A stretch of DNA of 64,000 bases from Hymenobacter aerophilus DSM 13606 (GCF_000382225.1 NZ_KB907817.1:23741-87740), one strand, 5' to 3'. Shown: positions 53,519 to 61,836, counted from the first letter of the stretch. A program made the numbers and translations. Notes: generated by a model not told the origin, from the sequence alone.

Positions 53519-54046
53519 TTGCTTTCCGCCGACGAACAACTCCTGCTCAGTGCCTGCCTGACCCACGACCGGCAGGCCCAGTACCGCCTCTACGAGCGGT
53601 ACAAAACGGCCATGTTTTCCTCGGCGCTCCGTATTCTGGGCAGCCGCGACCTGGCCCAGGATGCCCTGCAGGACGCCTTCGTGCAGGTGTTTCAGCAGCT
53701 CCAGAACTTCCGGCAGCAGTCGGCGCTGGGCGCCTGGATTAAAACCATTGTGGTGCGGCGGGCGCTGCTCACGCTCCGGCAGGAGCAGCGCATGGAAGTG
53801 TACGACTCCGACCGCCACACCGAGCCGCTGGTTGCCTGGCACGACAGCCTGACCGGCGAGGCGCTGGAAAAAGCCATCGGCGAGCTGCCGGACGGCTACC
53901 GCGCCACCTTTTGCCTGATTGAGGTGGAAGGCTACTCGCACCGCGAGGCCGCCGAGCTGCTCGGCACCTCCGAGGGCACCAGTAAATCGCAGCTGCACCA
54001 CGCCAAGCGCCTGCTGCAACGCAAACTTCAGTTTCTGTACCGATGA
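53519..54046 (+). CDS. ECF-subfamily RNA polymerase sigma factor
   Basis: 175 residues. Region 2 is QAQYRLYERYKTAMFSSALRILGSRDLAQDALQDAFVQVFQQL, near 20-63, with the DAxQDxF core; region 4 is ELPDGYRATFCLIEVEGYSHREAAELLGTSEGTSKSQLHHAKRLLQRKL, near 117-172. It starts at a TTG (a GTG or ATG at the right place is lacking), so the level of translation may be low. It overlaps the next gene by four bases (ATGA), as expected for a sigma/anti-sigma pair. Confidence 0.93.
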   Translation: MLSADEQLLLSACLTHDRQAQYRLYERYKTAMFSSALRILGSRDLAQDALQDAFVQVFQQLQNFRQQSALGAWIKTIVVRRALLTLRQEQRMEVYDSDRHTEPLVAWHDSLTGEALEKAIGELPDGYRATFCLIEVEGYSHREAAELLGTSEGTSKSQLHHAKRLLQRKLQFLYR

Positions 54047-54759
54047 ACTTAGAACCCGACCTGCCCGAAGAAACGGGCCGCGCCAACCTGCGCCGGGCCC
54101 TGGCCAACCTGCCCCTCCACGAGCCCGACCCCGCCACCTGGGCCACCATAACCGGCCAGCTGGAGGCCGCTGAACCAGCGCCGTCCCGCCTGCTCCAGCT
54201 ACCCACCCACGAACCCGACGCCGGCACCTGGGACGCCATTGTGGCCCGGCTCGACGCTACCGCGCCAGCGGCCCGGGTAGCAGAAACTACTCCGGCAGCG
54301 CCGGTGGTGCGGGCCCTGTGGCCTGCCCGCCTGAGTTGGGCGGCGGGGCTGGCGGCGGCCGTGCTGCTGCTGCTGGGCGTGTGGAGCCTGTGGCCGGCCC
54401 CGCTGGCGCGCTCCGCTGGCCCCACGCTGGCCTCCGCGCCGCACGAAACCATCAGCTACGGCGAGGAAGTGGCCACGCTGCCCGCCGCGCCGGCCAGTCT
54501 GGCGCCGTCCGCCGACCCGCTGGGCCAGGAAGGGGAGGCCTTCATCGATGCGCACTGCACTTCGCTGCCCACCGTGTGCGAGTCGGGCGAGTTTCAGGTG
54601 TTGCGGGCGCAGCTGGCCGACGTGACGGCCCAGCAGCAGCGGCTGGCGCAGGATGCGCAGCGGTTCGGCGCCTCGCCGGCCTTGGTGCGCGAGCAGGGAC
54701 AACTAACTGTTTTACACGCCACGCTCACCCGCGAGCTGGTTCAACTCCTCATCTCATGA
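54043..54759 (+). CDS. Probable membrane anti-sigma-like protein
   Basis: 238 residues. The cytoplasmic N-terminus repeats LPLHEPDPATWATITGQLEA and LPTHEPDAGTWDAIVARLDA near 23-43 and 50-70, a tandem motif without homology to known anti-sigma domains that I can name. One membrane span (LSWAAGLAAAVLLLLGVWSLW) is near 95-115. The periplasmic part has ISYGEEVATLP near 140, two Cys (DAHCTSLPTVCES) and a C-terminal coiled coil. Position after the sigma gene with a four-base overlap, and a four-base overlap with the following gene, suggest an anti-sigma or linked regulator. Inferred. Confidence 0.75.
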   Translation: MNLEPDLPEETGRANLRRALANLPLHEPDPATWATITGQLEAAEPAPSRLLQLPTHEPDAGTWDAIVARLDATAPAARVAETTPAAPVVRALWPARLSWAAGLAAAVLLLLGVWSLWPAPLARSAGPTLASAPHETISYGEEVATLPAAPASLAPSADPLGQEGEAFIDAHCTSLPTVCESGEFQVLRAQLADVTAQQQRLAQDAQRFGASPALVREQGQLTVLHATLTRELVQLLIS

Positions 54760-55673
54760 AAACGCCTCGTTTGATTTTTACCTGGAGCGCGTTGCTGCTG
54801 TGCTGGCTGCTGGCGGCCTCAGGGGCCCAGGCCCAGCAACGGGTGCAGGTGGTAACGCGCACGCTGGAGCAGCAATGGGCCGCCCCCGCTGGCACGGCAG
54901 TCCGGATTCAGGCCGAAAAAGCCACGCTGCGGGTGCAGGGCTGGGACAAGCCGCAGGTGCAGGTGATGCTGCGCCTGAGCGCCCGCCACCCCGACCGCGC
55001 CGTGGCCGAGCGCGACCTGGCCGCTGCCCGTTACCGCCTCGAAGGCGGCAACACTATCAGCCTGGTCAACTTTTTTGCCCTGCCCGCCGGGGCGCCTGCC
55101 ATCCAGAGCGACCTGCGGGCCGAGTACACGGTGATGATGCCCGCCGCAAGCCAGCTGACCGTGGCCAATACCTACGGCCAGACATTTCTGACGGAGCTGC
55201 GCGGCAAACAGCAGCTCACCCAGGATTTCGGCCGCATTACGCTGCGCGACCTGGCCGGCACCCTCAGCGTAACCGCCCGCTATGCCGACCTGTCCGCCTC
55301 GGGCCTGACAGCCGACTTCACCTGCGAGGCCAGCAAATCGGCGGTGCAGCTGCAGGAGCTGGGCGGCACGGCCACTATCCGCAATCAGTTTGGCAGCGTG
55401 CGGGTGCAGCCGGCCGTGGGCCTGCGCCGGCTCACTATTGAGGCTCAGCGCACCGAAATCACCCTCAGCGTGGCGCAGCCCGAGCAGTTTGCCTACGACC
55501 TGAGCGTGGCCCAGGGGCCGTTGGTCGTGCCCGCCGCCTACCAGAGCAGCCAGCGCCAAAGCCTGGGCCGAGCCAGCTTCAGCACTGCTGCCAAAAACCG
55601 GCCCCTGCTGCGCGTGAATACCACCTATGGGCCGGTGCGCCTGCAAACCCAGCCGCTGCTGGCCCAGCCTTAA
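54756..55673 (+). CDS. Exported DUF4097-like adhesin-type protein
   Basis: 305 residues with a signal peptide (TWSALLLCWLLAASGAQAQ). The body shows successive beta-solenoid strands (VRIQAEKATLRVQGWDKPQVQV, YTVMMPAASQLTVANTYGQT, LRDLAGTLSVTARYADLSASGL, TIRNQFGSVRVQPAVGLRRL) typical of DUF4097 parallel beta-helix proteins. Many such proteins lie beside ECF sigma and anti-sigma genes, acting in envelope-stress signalling; the mechanism is unknown. It overlaps the upstream gene by ATGA and precedes the outer-membrane protein by 42 bases. Confidence 0.85.
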   Translation: MKTPRLIFTWSALLLCWLLAASGAQAQQRVQVVTRTLEQQWAAPAGTAVRIQAEKATLRVQGWDKPQVQVMLRLSARHPDRAVAERDLAAARYRLEGGNTISLVNFFALPAGAPAIQSDLRAEYTVMMPAASQLTVANTYGQTFLTELRGKQQLTQDFGRITLRDLAGTLSVTARYADLSASGLTADFTCEASKSAVQLQELGGTATIRNQFGSVRVQPAVGLRRLTIEAQRTEITLSVAQPEQFAYDLSVAQGPLVVPAAYQSSQRQSLGRASFSTAAKNRPLLRVNTTYGPVRLQTQPLLAQP

Positions 55674-55715
55674 TCCACCCCGTTTCCTTCCCTTCACTTT
55701 CTCAGCTTTAACCTT

Positions 55716-57113
55716 ATGCGTTTCTACTACCCCTTGTCCGGCCTGCTTGCGTTGCTGCTGACCGGCTATCAGACGACGGCCCAAACGACCCCTGCCGATA
55801 CCACCCGCATCAGCTACGAAGAGGAAGTGCAGCCGCTGGCGCCGTCTGCCGAAGATGCCGCTCCGCTGCGGCTGCAGCATGAGACAAATCAGCAGTGGAA
55901 GCTGGGGCTCAACAACTTCCTGCTCGGCTCGCCTTCGCCCAATTACTTCTACAACCGTATCGGGGTGCACATTGCCTACGAGCGGAAGCTGAACTCGGCA
56001 TTGGCCGTGCAGGCCGAACTGAGCCCGGCCGTGGTGCGCTACCGCCAGGACGATGGCCAGCTGAACCGGGCGCTGGGCGCGCGGGTGCAGCTGATGGGCC
56101 GCTACTACCACAACCTGGAACGCCGCATCCGCAAGGGGAAAGGACAGGGCAGCTTTTCGGGCAATTACATTGCGCTGGCCCTGGGCTCGAAGCTGGGCCG
56201 CCACACCTACGAAACCCCGTTTTATTTTCTCTCGCCCAATGCCAACGGGCGTGGGTCTGCGGCCGATGTGGCGCTGCTCTACGGCTGGCAGCGCCGGTTG
56301 GGCCGCCGCGGCTTTGTTGATGCCAACGTGGGCCTGACGAAGTTGCTTAGCCCGATTGAGTCGGAAATCGGGCTGAGCGGTAGCCTGCGGGTGGGCTTGC
56401 TGCTGGGCACTCCTGCCGAGCTGCCGCAGCCATCTACCCAGCTCACGGCCGACGATAATGCCCAGCTGCGGCAGCGCTTTTATGTGGGTACGCAGCTAGG
56501 CAGCTATAACTACCAAGTGCGCTTCTCAGGCAACGACCCGTACGCGGCCCGGCCGGGCAGCCTGCCTTCGGTTTACCTGGGAAACCTCGGCGTGGGCAGC
56601 TACAGCGTGGAGGTGAAGACTCCTTATTATTACGCGGGCTACCAGGTGCGGCCCCGGCTGGCGCTGCAGCTGGGCTACCAGGGACAGGCCCGCACCTACA
56701 ATTCCAGCGGAGTGTATTTCAGCGGGGGGCTGTATGCTGGTAAAGAGAGCAAGACCTATGAGCAGACGCTGGCCTTTCCGGTGCTGGCACGCTACAGCCT
56801 CACGCGCCAGTACCTGAAACGGCTGCAGTTTGATGTGGTGGGCGGCGCGGCGCTGGTATACGCCCGGGTGCGCAACCAGGAAACCCGTTACGATAAAAGC
56901 GAGGTGATAGAGCAATATGCTTTCGGGCGCCACACCACCGGCACCCACCTCACCGGCGGCCTGGACGCCAGCTACGGCATCGGTCGGCGGCGCAAGCTGC
57001 AACTAACGGCCGAATACGTGCTGATTCAGAGTCTGCAGTCTGCCAGCAGCCAGCGCCCAATTAATGCAGGCGTCAGCTTTGGGCTTCGCTACCGTTTTGG
57101 GCCCACTTTTTAG
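55716..57113 (+). CDS. Outer-membrane beta-barrel protein of the ECF module
   Basis: 465 residues with a signal peptide (LLALLLTGYQTTAQ). After a mature N-terminal segment (RISYEEEVQPLAPSAEDAA) the rest is amphipathic beta strands (GLNNFLLGSPSPNYFYNRIGVHIAYERKL, AVQAELSPAVVRY, VGTQLGSYNYQVRF, LTRQYLKRLQFDVVGGAALVYARV) ending in VSFGLRYRFGPTF with a C-terminal Phe, the outer-membrane insertion signal. No TonB plug is seen. Its mature N-terminus shares ISYxEEV...APSA with the periplasmic part of the anti-sigma-like protein. Confidence 0.85.
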   Translation: MRFYYPLSGLLALLLTGYQTTAQTTPADTTRISYEEEVQPLAPSAEDAAPLRLQHETNQQWKLGLNNFLLGSPSPNYFYNRIGVHIAYERKLNSALAVQAELSPAVVRYRQDDGQLNRALGARVQLMGRYYHNLERRIRKGKGQGSFSGNYIALALGSKLGRHTYETPFYFLSPNANGRGSAADVALLYGWQRRLGRRGFVDANVGLTKLLSPIESEIGLSGSLRVGLLLGTPAELPQPSTQLTADDNAQLRQRFYVGTQLGSYNYQVRFSGNDPYAARPGSLPSVYLGNLGVGSYSVEVKTPYYYAGYQVRPRLALQLGYQGQARTYNSSGVYFSGGLYAGKESKTYEQTLAFPVLARYSLTRQYLKRLQFDVVGGAALVYARVRNQETRYDKSEVIEQYAFGRHTTGTHLTGGLDASYGIGRRRKLQLTAEYVLIQSLQSASSQRPINAGVSFGLRYRFGPTF

Positions 57114-57126
57114 GGCTGATTTCTGG

Positions 57127-57155
57127 TAGCCGTTGGCAACGATACCAAGTGGCTA
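57127..57155. repeat. Copy of a TAGCCGTTGGCAACG...AAGTGGCTA repeat
   Basis: 29 bases, starting TAGCCGTTGGCAACGATAC, nearly identical to 19442-19469 (four differences and one indel). The ends TAGCC/GGCTA are complementary. In both cases it lies at the 3' side of a minus-strand gene, here five bases after the stop. Confidence 0.7.
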
Positions 57156-57159
57156 CAGC

Positions 57160-57747
57160 TCAATTCTGCAGCGTGAACAGTGGCAGGGGCTGCAGCTTGG
57201 TGTATTGGCCGCCCAACTGCTGCAATTCGGCCTGGTGCAGCTGCAGGTAGTTGTTGAAGCGCGTGGCCGCCTGGTCGTAGCGGGTCCGAAACCCCACCAG
57301 CTCCGCATCGGCCTCCTGAATCCGGCCGGTGAGCATCAGCACGGGCGTAGCCTCCACGGTGGGCGCGGTAGGCAGCGGCACCAGGCCATACACGGCCTGC
57401 AGCAGCGAATCCTGGGCCGCATCGTAGGCGTCAATCAGGTCCGAAGCAGCCATACTTTGTTGGGTGTAGCGGCGGGCGGGCAGCCGGTCGTTGGCGTACT
57501 GCAGGCGGGCCAGCACGGCGCGGTCGGCGCCCGGCAGGCCGCTTAGCTCCCGCAGCAACTGTTTAGTGTCGCGTTGCTTGGCATCGTCGGCCTGTTGCAT
57601 TTCGCTCCAGCGGGCGGCCACCGTATCACGCAGAATATTGAGCTGGACCTTCACGGCCTGCGCCGAAGCGGGGTCGATGGGGGCCGGAGTGCGGTTGCAG
57701 CTGGCCAGGAGCAAACCCAGCGCCAGCAGGAGCGCGACGAAACGCAT
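57160..57747 (-). CDS. Lipoprotein of unknown function
   Basis: 195 residues with a lipoprotein signal (FVALLLALGLLLASCNR). The body is helical and hydrophilic. The segment GFRTRYDQAATRFNNYLQLHQAELQQLG resembles the C-terminal helix of LemA proteins (YNxxVxxYN), but the rest does not, so the family is uncertain. The start at 57747 (MRFVALLL) is chosen over 57750 or further upstream. It probably lies in the inner leaflet side of the outer membrane. Confidence 0.75.
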   Translation of the reverse strand: MRFVALLLALGLLLASCNRTPAPIDPASAQAVKVQLNILRDTVAARWSEMQQADDAKQRDTKQLLRELSGLPGADRAVLARLQYANDRLPARRYTQQSMAASDLIDAYDAAQDSLLQAVYGLVPLPTAPTVEATPVLMLTGRIQEADAELVGFRTRYDQAATRFNNYLQLHQAELQQLGGQYTKLQPLPLFTLQN

Positions 57748-57841
57748 CATAGAAAACAAGAAGTAAAATCGGATAAGTCCCCAACGAAGTTGTCGGCGAA
57801 ATCTTTCCCGCAACCGAAAAAAAGTACCCCAATACTAGCCG

Positions 57842-58327
57842 CTAAATCGGCTTGAATTGCTCGAAAATCTGGCGGCAGTCGTGGCAGTAGTGCACGGCCC
57901 GGCAGAGCGTGGCGCCGAAGGGGGTGCGCAGCTCCGTGTTGGTGGTGTGGCAGCGCGGGCACTCGGCGTACTCCAGAATGTCGAGGTCGAGCAGGCCGCC
58001 GTTGAGCTTGGGCGGCGTGGCCAGCCCGTGGCGGCGCAATCCCTCGCGGCCGCGGTCCGTCACCATATCCGACGTCCAGGGCTCGCGCAGGCTGATTTCG
58101 GTGGTTACCCGCGGGATGCCGTGGGCCTTGAGGGTCGTTTCCACGTCGCGGCGCATGTAGTCCATGGCCGGGCAGCCCGCGAAAGTGGGCGTCAGGCGCA
58201 CATGCACGCCCCCATCGTCCTCCAGCCGCACCTCCCGAATCACGCCCAAATCCACGAGCGAAATCGTTGGAATCTCTGGGTCGGTGACGGCTTGCAGCCA
58301 GTCGAGAATCTGGGCTTCGGTGGGCAT
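57842..58327 (-). CDS. paaD: Phenylacetyl-CoA epoxidase PaaD-like subunit
   Basis: 161 residues, consisting of a MIP18/DUF59 domain (LDWLQAVTDPEIPTISLVDLGVIREV, then PTFAGCPAMDYMRRDVETTLKAHGI) and a C-terminal Zn/Fe-S-like region (AECPRCHTTNTEL, LCRAVHYCHDCRQIFEQFK) with CxxC motifs. PaaD is thought to mature the diiron epoxidase. It is the last gene of the paaABCD run. A type A palindrome separates it from paaC. Confidence 0.9.
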   Translation of the reverse strand: MPTEAQILDWLQAVTDPEIPTISLVDLGVIREVRLEDDGGVHVRLTPTFAGCPAMDYMRRDVETTLKAHGIPRVTTEISLREPWTSDMVTDRGREGLRRHGLATPPKLNGGLLDLDILEYAECPRCHTTNTELRTPFGATLCRAVHYCHDCRQIFEQFKPI

Positions 58328-58358
58328 ATGATGGGGGCTTATTGCTTCAGGTAGAAAG

Positions 58359-58451
58359 GTCATTCAGAGCGCAGCGAAGAATCTCGCGGGCTGACGTTGA
58401 AATGGCAACACAACGTCAGCACGCGAGATTCTTCGCTGCGCTCTGAATAAC
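58359..58451. repeat. Type A palindrome (paaC/paaD junction)
   Basis: Arms 58359-58398 and 58412-58451 (40 bases) pair almost perfectly around a 13-base loop: GTCATTCAGAGCGCAGCGAAG, and so on. Within a single operon, on the transcript it would form a stem of about 40 base pairs. Confidence 0.9.
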
Positions 58452-58473
58452 GTTACAGCAGTACCGCACCCGC

Positions 58474-59223
58474 CTACCAATCGGCGGTAGGGTCGAGGCG
58501 GAACACTTCGGCCATTTCGTCGAGGAGGGGCTGGAGGTGCTCGGTGTGCTGGCCGTGGCGGCCGCCGGTTACGGGCGTCAGCAGGCGCAGGTCGGGCAGC
58601 GTGAGGGCGGTTTGGGCCAGCACTTTAGCTATGCTTTCTTCCCAGCGGCGCTGCAATTCCTCTTCGCCAATAAATAGGCCGCTGCTGATGATTTCGGGCT
58701 CGGCGGCGGTGGTTTCGAAGATGCCCAGCGCGTAGGGCAGCGTGAACTCCAGGGCTGCCTGCATACGGGTAATGGCCTCTTCGGTGGCCGTGCCCAGGCG
58801 CTTCACCCAGGTGTTGGCGTGAAGCACGTGGTACTTCAGCTCGCCCTTGATTTTGCGAGCCACCAAGGCCAGCGGCTCGTACGAGCTGTCGGCCAGCGCC
58901 TCGAAGCGCAGCAGCTCGGCGTGGTCGAACAGGAAGTGGCGAATCAAACTGAAATCGTACTCGCCGATGGGCAGCTCCGTGAGCTGGCAGCAGTGAAACT
59001 GGGGCGCGTTGCGGGTGAAAGCCACTGTGTCGGGCTCAGCCTCGCCCAACTCGTGCAGCAGCGTGTAGAGCTGCAGCGAGTGGCCCAGCTTGTCCTGGGC
59101 CATGCTCGAAAAGGCAATGTCTTCTTCCAGAATCGGGCCCAGGCCGTTCCATTCGGAGTTGCGGTGGCCCAGAATCAGCTGGTCGTCGGCGAGGCGGTAA
59201 AGAAGGTCGAGAGTGGGGTCCAT
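58474..59223 (-). CDS. paaC: Phenylacetyl-CoA epoxidase subunit PaaC
   Basis: Structural subunit of the ring-1,2-epoxidase complex, 249 residues, ferritin-like four-helix fold. RLADDQLILGHRNSEWNGLGPILEEDIAFSSMAQDKLGHSLQLYTLLHELG and VARKIKGELKYHVLHANTWVKRLGT are recognisable. It pairs with PaaA and does not itself need the diiron site. It lies upstream of paaD and downstream of paaB, with a phrase repeat on each side. Confidence 0.93.
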   Translation of the reverse strand: MDPTLDLLYRLADDQLILGHRNSEWNGLGPILEEDIAFSSMAQDKLGHSLQLYTLLHELGEAEPDTVAFTRNAPQFHCCQLTELPIGEYDFSLIRHFLFDHAELLRFEALADSSYEPLALVARKIKGELKYHVLHANTWVKRLGTATEEAITRMQAALEFTLPYALGIFETTAAEPEIISSGLFIGEEELQRRWEESIAKVLAQTALTLPDLRLLTPVTGGRHGQHTEHLQPLLDEMAEVFRLDPTADW

Positions 59224-59227
59224 ATTT

Positions 59228-59371
59228 TTTAATGTGGAAAATGTGCGGAATGTGGGTTAATGTGAAAACGCAGCGGAATTAGTTGGATTTCATGAATAAA
59301 AAATAAACCCAACACCGCATCGTTTTATGTGCCGGCCACATTCAGCACATTTTCACATTCTCTCACATTGA
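59228..59371. repeat. Phrase palindrome, AATGTG family (paaB/paaC junction)
   Basis: AATGTGGAAAATGTGCGGAATG... on the left pairs imperfectly with CACATTCAGCACATTTTCACATTC on the right across about 60 AT-rich bases. It starts five bases after the paaC start and ends seven before the paaB stop. Confidence 0.75.
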
Positions 59372-59377
59372 TAAAAA

Positions 59378-60004
59378 TCAGCCTTCCTGCTTGAACCGGT
59401 CGATGCGGTCCTGCACTTTGTAGGCAATGGCTTCGCGGTACTTTTTGTCGGGCGTCGTCGTCCACATGTCGCGGTCGTCCTCGTCGGAGCGCAACAGGTC
59501 GGCGCTGCGGATTACCCACACGTTCACGACCGGACGCTGGTCGCCGAAAGCGGCCTTAGCGGCCTGCAGCGCCGTTTCGGGCGAGGCGGCCTGCACCTGC
59601 CCTACGTGGGTGTGGGCCTTGCCACGCTTTTTCAGGTGGAAGATGTCGTAGGCCTCCAGTCCGGCAGCGTCGGGGGCGGCCAGCGTGTCGGCGGGCAGCA
59701 GCGGTAGCCGGTCGTACACCGATTGCAGGTCGTCGCCGTACTCGGTTACCCGGATGGCTTCGGTAGGCACCACCCACATGCCGGTGCACGGAAAGCGGCG
59801 GCTGAACTGCTCCTTGCCAAACAGAAACGCAACATCGGCCTCGGGCGCGTGCACTGGCCCTACGTACACGTAGGCCGAATTTTCCTTGCGCTGATGAAAC
59901 ACTTCGTAAGTCGGAAACTGGTCGAGCGCGGCTTTGTCGGGCGGGGCCGGGGCCGACTCCGGCAGCTCCAGCCGGCTGATGCGCGGGTCGAAAGAGAAAA
60001 GCAT
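59378..60004 (-). CDS. paaB: PaaB, doubled version
   Basis: 208 residues, twice the usual length of about 95. The first PaaB unit is TYEVFHQRKENSAYVYVGPV...VVPTEAIRV (about 30-95) and the second is AYDIFHLKKRGKAHTHVGQV...VNVWVIRSADLLRSDEDD (about 115-185). PaaB connects the PaaAC sub-complexes. The duplication implies that one fused protein replaces a dimer. It follows paaA on the minus strand with an intervening inverted repeat. Confidence 0.9.
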   Translation of the reverse strand: MLFSFDPRISRLELPESAPAPPDKAALDQFPTYEVFHQRKENSAYVYVGPVHAPEADVAFLFGKEQFSRRFPCTGMWVVPTEAIRVTEYGDDLQSVYDRLPLLPADTLAAPDAAGLEAYDIFHLKKRGKAHTHVGQVQAASPETALQAAKAAFGDQRPVVNVWVIRSADLLRSDEDDRDMWTTTPDKKYREAIAYKVQDRIDRFKQEG

Positions 60005-60009
60005 AAGTA

Positions 60010-60100
60010 TAATGTGCGGAATGTGAAAATGTGCGGAATGTGAAGAATAGATGCGTGAATAGTTTTCACATTCTACCCATTCTCCACATTCCGCACATTC
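60010..60100. repeat. Phrase palindrome, AATGTGCGG family (paaA/paaB junction)
   Basis: AATGTGCGG, AATGTGAAA, ATGTGCGG, AATGTGAAG phrases on the left; TTCACATTC, CCATTC, CCACATT, CCGCACATT on the right. Arms of about 35 bases with several mismatches. Confidence 0.8.
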
Positions 60101-60106
60101 AAAAAG

Positions 60107-61096
60107 CTACGCCAGCGGGCGGACGTAGCGGGCCTGGGGCTGCTGCATGGCGCGGCGCACCCAGGCGCCGTTCTCCTCGGCGGCGCGGCGCACGGCAATG
60201 CGCTCGGCGTTGCAGGGGCCGTCGCCGTTGATGACGCGCTTGAAGTCTTCCCAGTCGGGCTCCGAGAATTCCCATACGCCGTCCTCATTCTTGCGCAGGT
60301 TGGGGTCGGGCAGCGTCAGACCGATTTCCCAGATTTTGGGCACGTACATATCCAGGAATTGCTGGCGGCAGGCGTCGTTGGTGGCCATCTTCACCTTCCA
60401 GCGCATCAGAATTTCGGTATGCGTGCTCATCTTGTCCGACGGGCCGAAGAAGGTCATGATGGCGGGCCACCAGCGGTTGAGGGCCTCCTGCATCATTTTC
60501 CGCTGCACGGGCGTGCCAGTGGCCATGTGCACCACGGCATCGTGGCCGTACTTGAGGTGGAAGGCTTCCTCGGCGCAAATCCGGTCGAGGGCGCGGCAGT
60601 AGGGGCCGTAGCTGCCCTTGGCGTTGGCCATCTGGTTGACGATGGCGCCGGCGTCAATCAGCCACGAAATCACGTTCGAGTCGGCCCAGGTGGGGGTGGG
60701 GTAGTTGAAGACGTTGCTGTACTTGCTCTTGCCGTTCACCAGGTCCGAGAGCATCTGCTCGCGGGTTTTGCCCAGCGTTTCGGCCGCCGAATACAGCAGC
60801 TGCGCGTGGCCTACTTCGTCCTGCACCTTGGCCATCTGGGCCATTTTGCGGCGGAAGCCGGGGGCGCGGGTAATCCAGGTGCCCTCGGGCAGCGAGCCGA
60901 TGATTTCGGAGTGCGCGTGCTGCTCGATCATGCGCGTGAGCTGCTTGCGGTAGAGCTGGGGCATCCAGTCGGTGGGCTCAATTTTCTCGCCCCGGGCAAT
61001 GCGGGCCTCAAACTCGGCCAGCAGAATCGGGTCTTCGTTTTCGAGGCCGGTAGCGGCCTGCGTCGGGATATCGTGGGTGGAAGCGGAACCGTACAT
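60107..61096 (-). CDS. paaA: Phenylacetyl-CoA epoxidase catalytic subunit PaaA
   Basis: Diiron oxygenase subunit of 329 residues that epoxidises the ring of phenylacetyl-CoA. The iron ligands are visible: [14 protein letters not shown] near 25, [18 protein letters not shown] near 110 and [21 protein letters not shown] near 190. The start [13 protein letters not shown] at 61096 is chosen; the frame is open for 14 more codons upstream ([14 protein letters not shown]), but those are written by the phrase repeat at 61101-61215. Confidence 0.94.
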   Translation of the reverse strand: MYGSASTHDIPTQAATGLENEDPILLAEFEARIARGEKIEPTDWMPQLYRKQLTRMIEQHAHSEIIGSLPEGTWITRAPGFRRKMAQMAKVQDEVGHAQLLYSAAETLGKTREQMLSDLVNGKSKYSNVFNYPTPTWADSNVISWLIDAGAIVNQMANAKGSYGPYCRALDRICAEEAFHLKYGHDAVVHMATGTPVQRKMMQEALNRWWPAIMTFFGPSDKMSTHTEILMRWKVKMATNDACRQQFLDMYVPKIWEIGLTLPDPNLRKNEDGVWEFSEPDWEDFKRVINGDGPCNAERIAVRRAAEENGAWVRRAMQQPQARYVRPLA

Positions 61097-61100
61097 GATT

Positions 61101-61215
61101 TCAGTATTGAGTAGTGAGTATTTGGTATTGAGTATCAAGATAGTAAGTGGCGAGTAACAGCAGAGAAATTCAACCGGACGTTCTCTAACTACTCACTACT
61201 TATTACTCAATACTA
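61101..61215. repeat. Phrase palindrome, TATTGAGTA family (tetR/paaA junction)
   Basis: TATTGAGTA, GTGAGTATT, TATTGAGTA, AGTAAGTGG phrases on the left and CTACTCACTAC, TTATTACTCAATAC on the right. The right arm ends in the TAG stop of the TetR gene (61213-61215). Confidence 0.8.
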
Positions 61216-61800
61216 ACAACGCACTTCCAGCCCGAAAAGCAGCTGGTTGGCGAGGCGGTGGGCAATGTCGGTGGGGGCCAGCGGGCCGCCGGGGCGGTAC
61301 CAGTTGGGCAGCCAGTTGAGGGAAGCCAGCAGCGTGAGGGCGGCAAAGGCGGGGTCGGGGGCGTACAACTCGCCGGCCGTTGCACCCTCCGCAATCAGCT
61401 CCCGAAAACCCGCTTCGTACCGCTCGCGCAGGGCCAGGAACTCGGTGCGGGCCGGCTCGGAAAGGTGCCGCCACTCGTGCAGAAACACGGCGGAGGCTGC
61501 TGAGTCTGTAGTGAGCACCCGCACGTGGCTTTCTACGGCCCGGCGCAGGCGCGGCGCGGCCGGTAGCGCGTCGTCGGCGGTAGCTTCGTCGAAACCGGCG
61601 AAAAACTCTTCGGCCAGCCGGAAGCAGATGCGGTGCAGCAGCTCCTCCTTGCTGCGGATGTGGGAGTAGATGCTGCCCGCCTCCATGCCCAGCGCGGCGG
61701 CCAGCTCCCGCATGCTCGTGGCCGCAAAGCCGCGGGTGCGGAACAGGGCCGTGGCCGTCTGGTCAATCTGGTCTTTGCGTGAAAGCAGCGCGGTTTCCAT
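61213..61800 (-). CDS. TetR-family regulator, probably of phenylacetate degradation
   Basis: 195 residues. The helix-turn-helix is TATALFRTRGFAATSMRELAAALGMEAGSIYSHIRSKEELLHRI near 15-58; the C-terminal ligand-binding domain (LLASLNWLPNWYRPGGPL) is typical of PaaR/acyl-CoA-sensing TetR proteins. Autorepression is likely, as a perfect dyad lies between the promoter boxes. Start METALLSRK (61800) is preferred to an ATG 13 codons upstream. It is co-directional with paaABCD. Confidence 0.9.
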   Translation of the reverse strand: METALLSRKDQIDQTATALFRTRGFAATSMRELAAALGMEAGSIYSHIRSKEELLHRICFRLAEEFFAGFDEATADDALPAAPRLRRAVESHVRVLTTDSAASAVFLHEWRHLSEPARTEFLALRERYEAGFRELIAEGATAGELYAPDPAFAALTLLASLNWLPNWYRPGGPLAPTDIAHRLANQLLFGLEVRC

Positions 61801-61836
61801 AACAGGGCAGGTGGGAAGGCAGGAGGGAACGGGCAT

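Noticed and set aside
54819..56204. Open frame of about 460 codons opposite the ECF module genes
   Set aside because: Crosses three real genes on the plus strand; no signal or domain.
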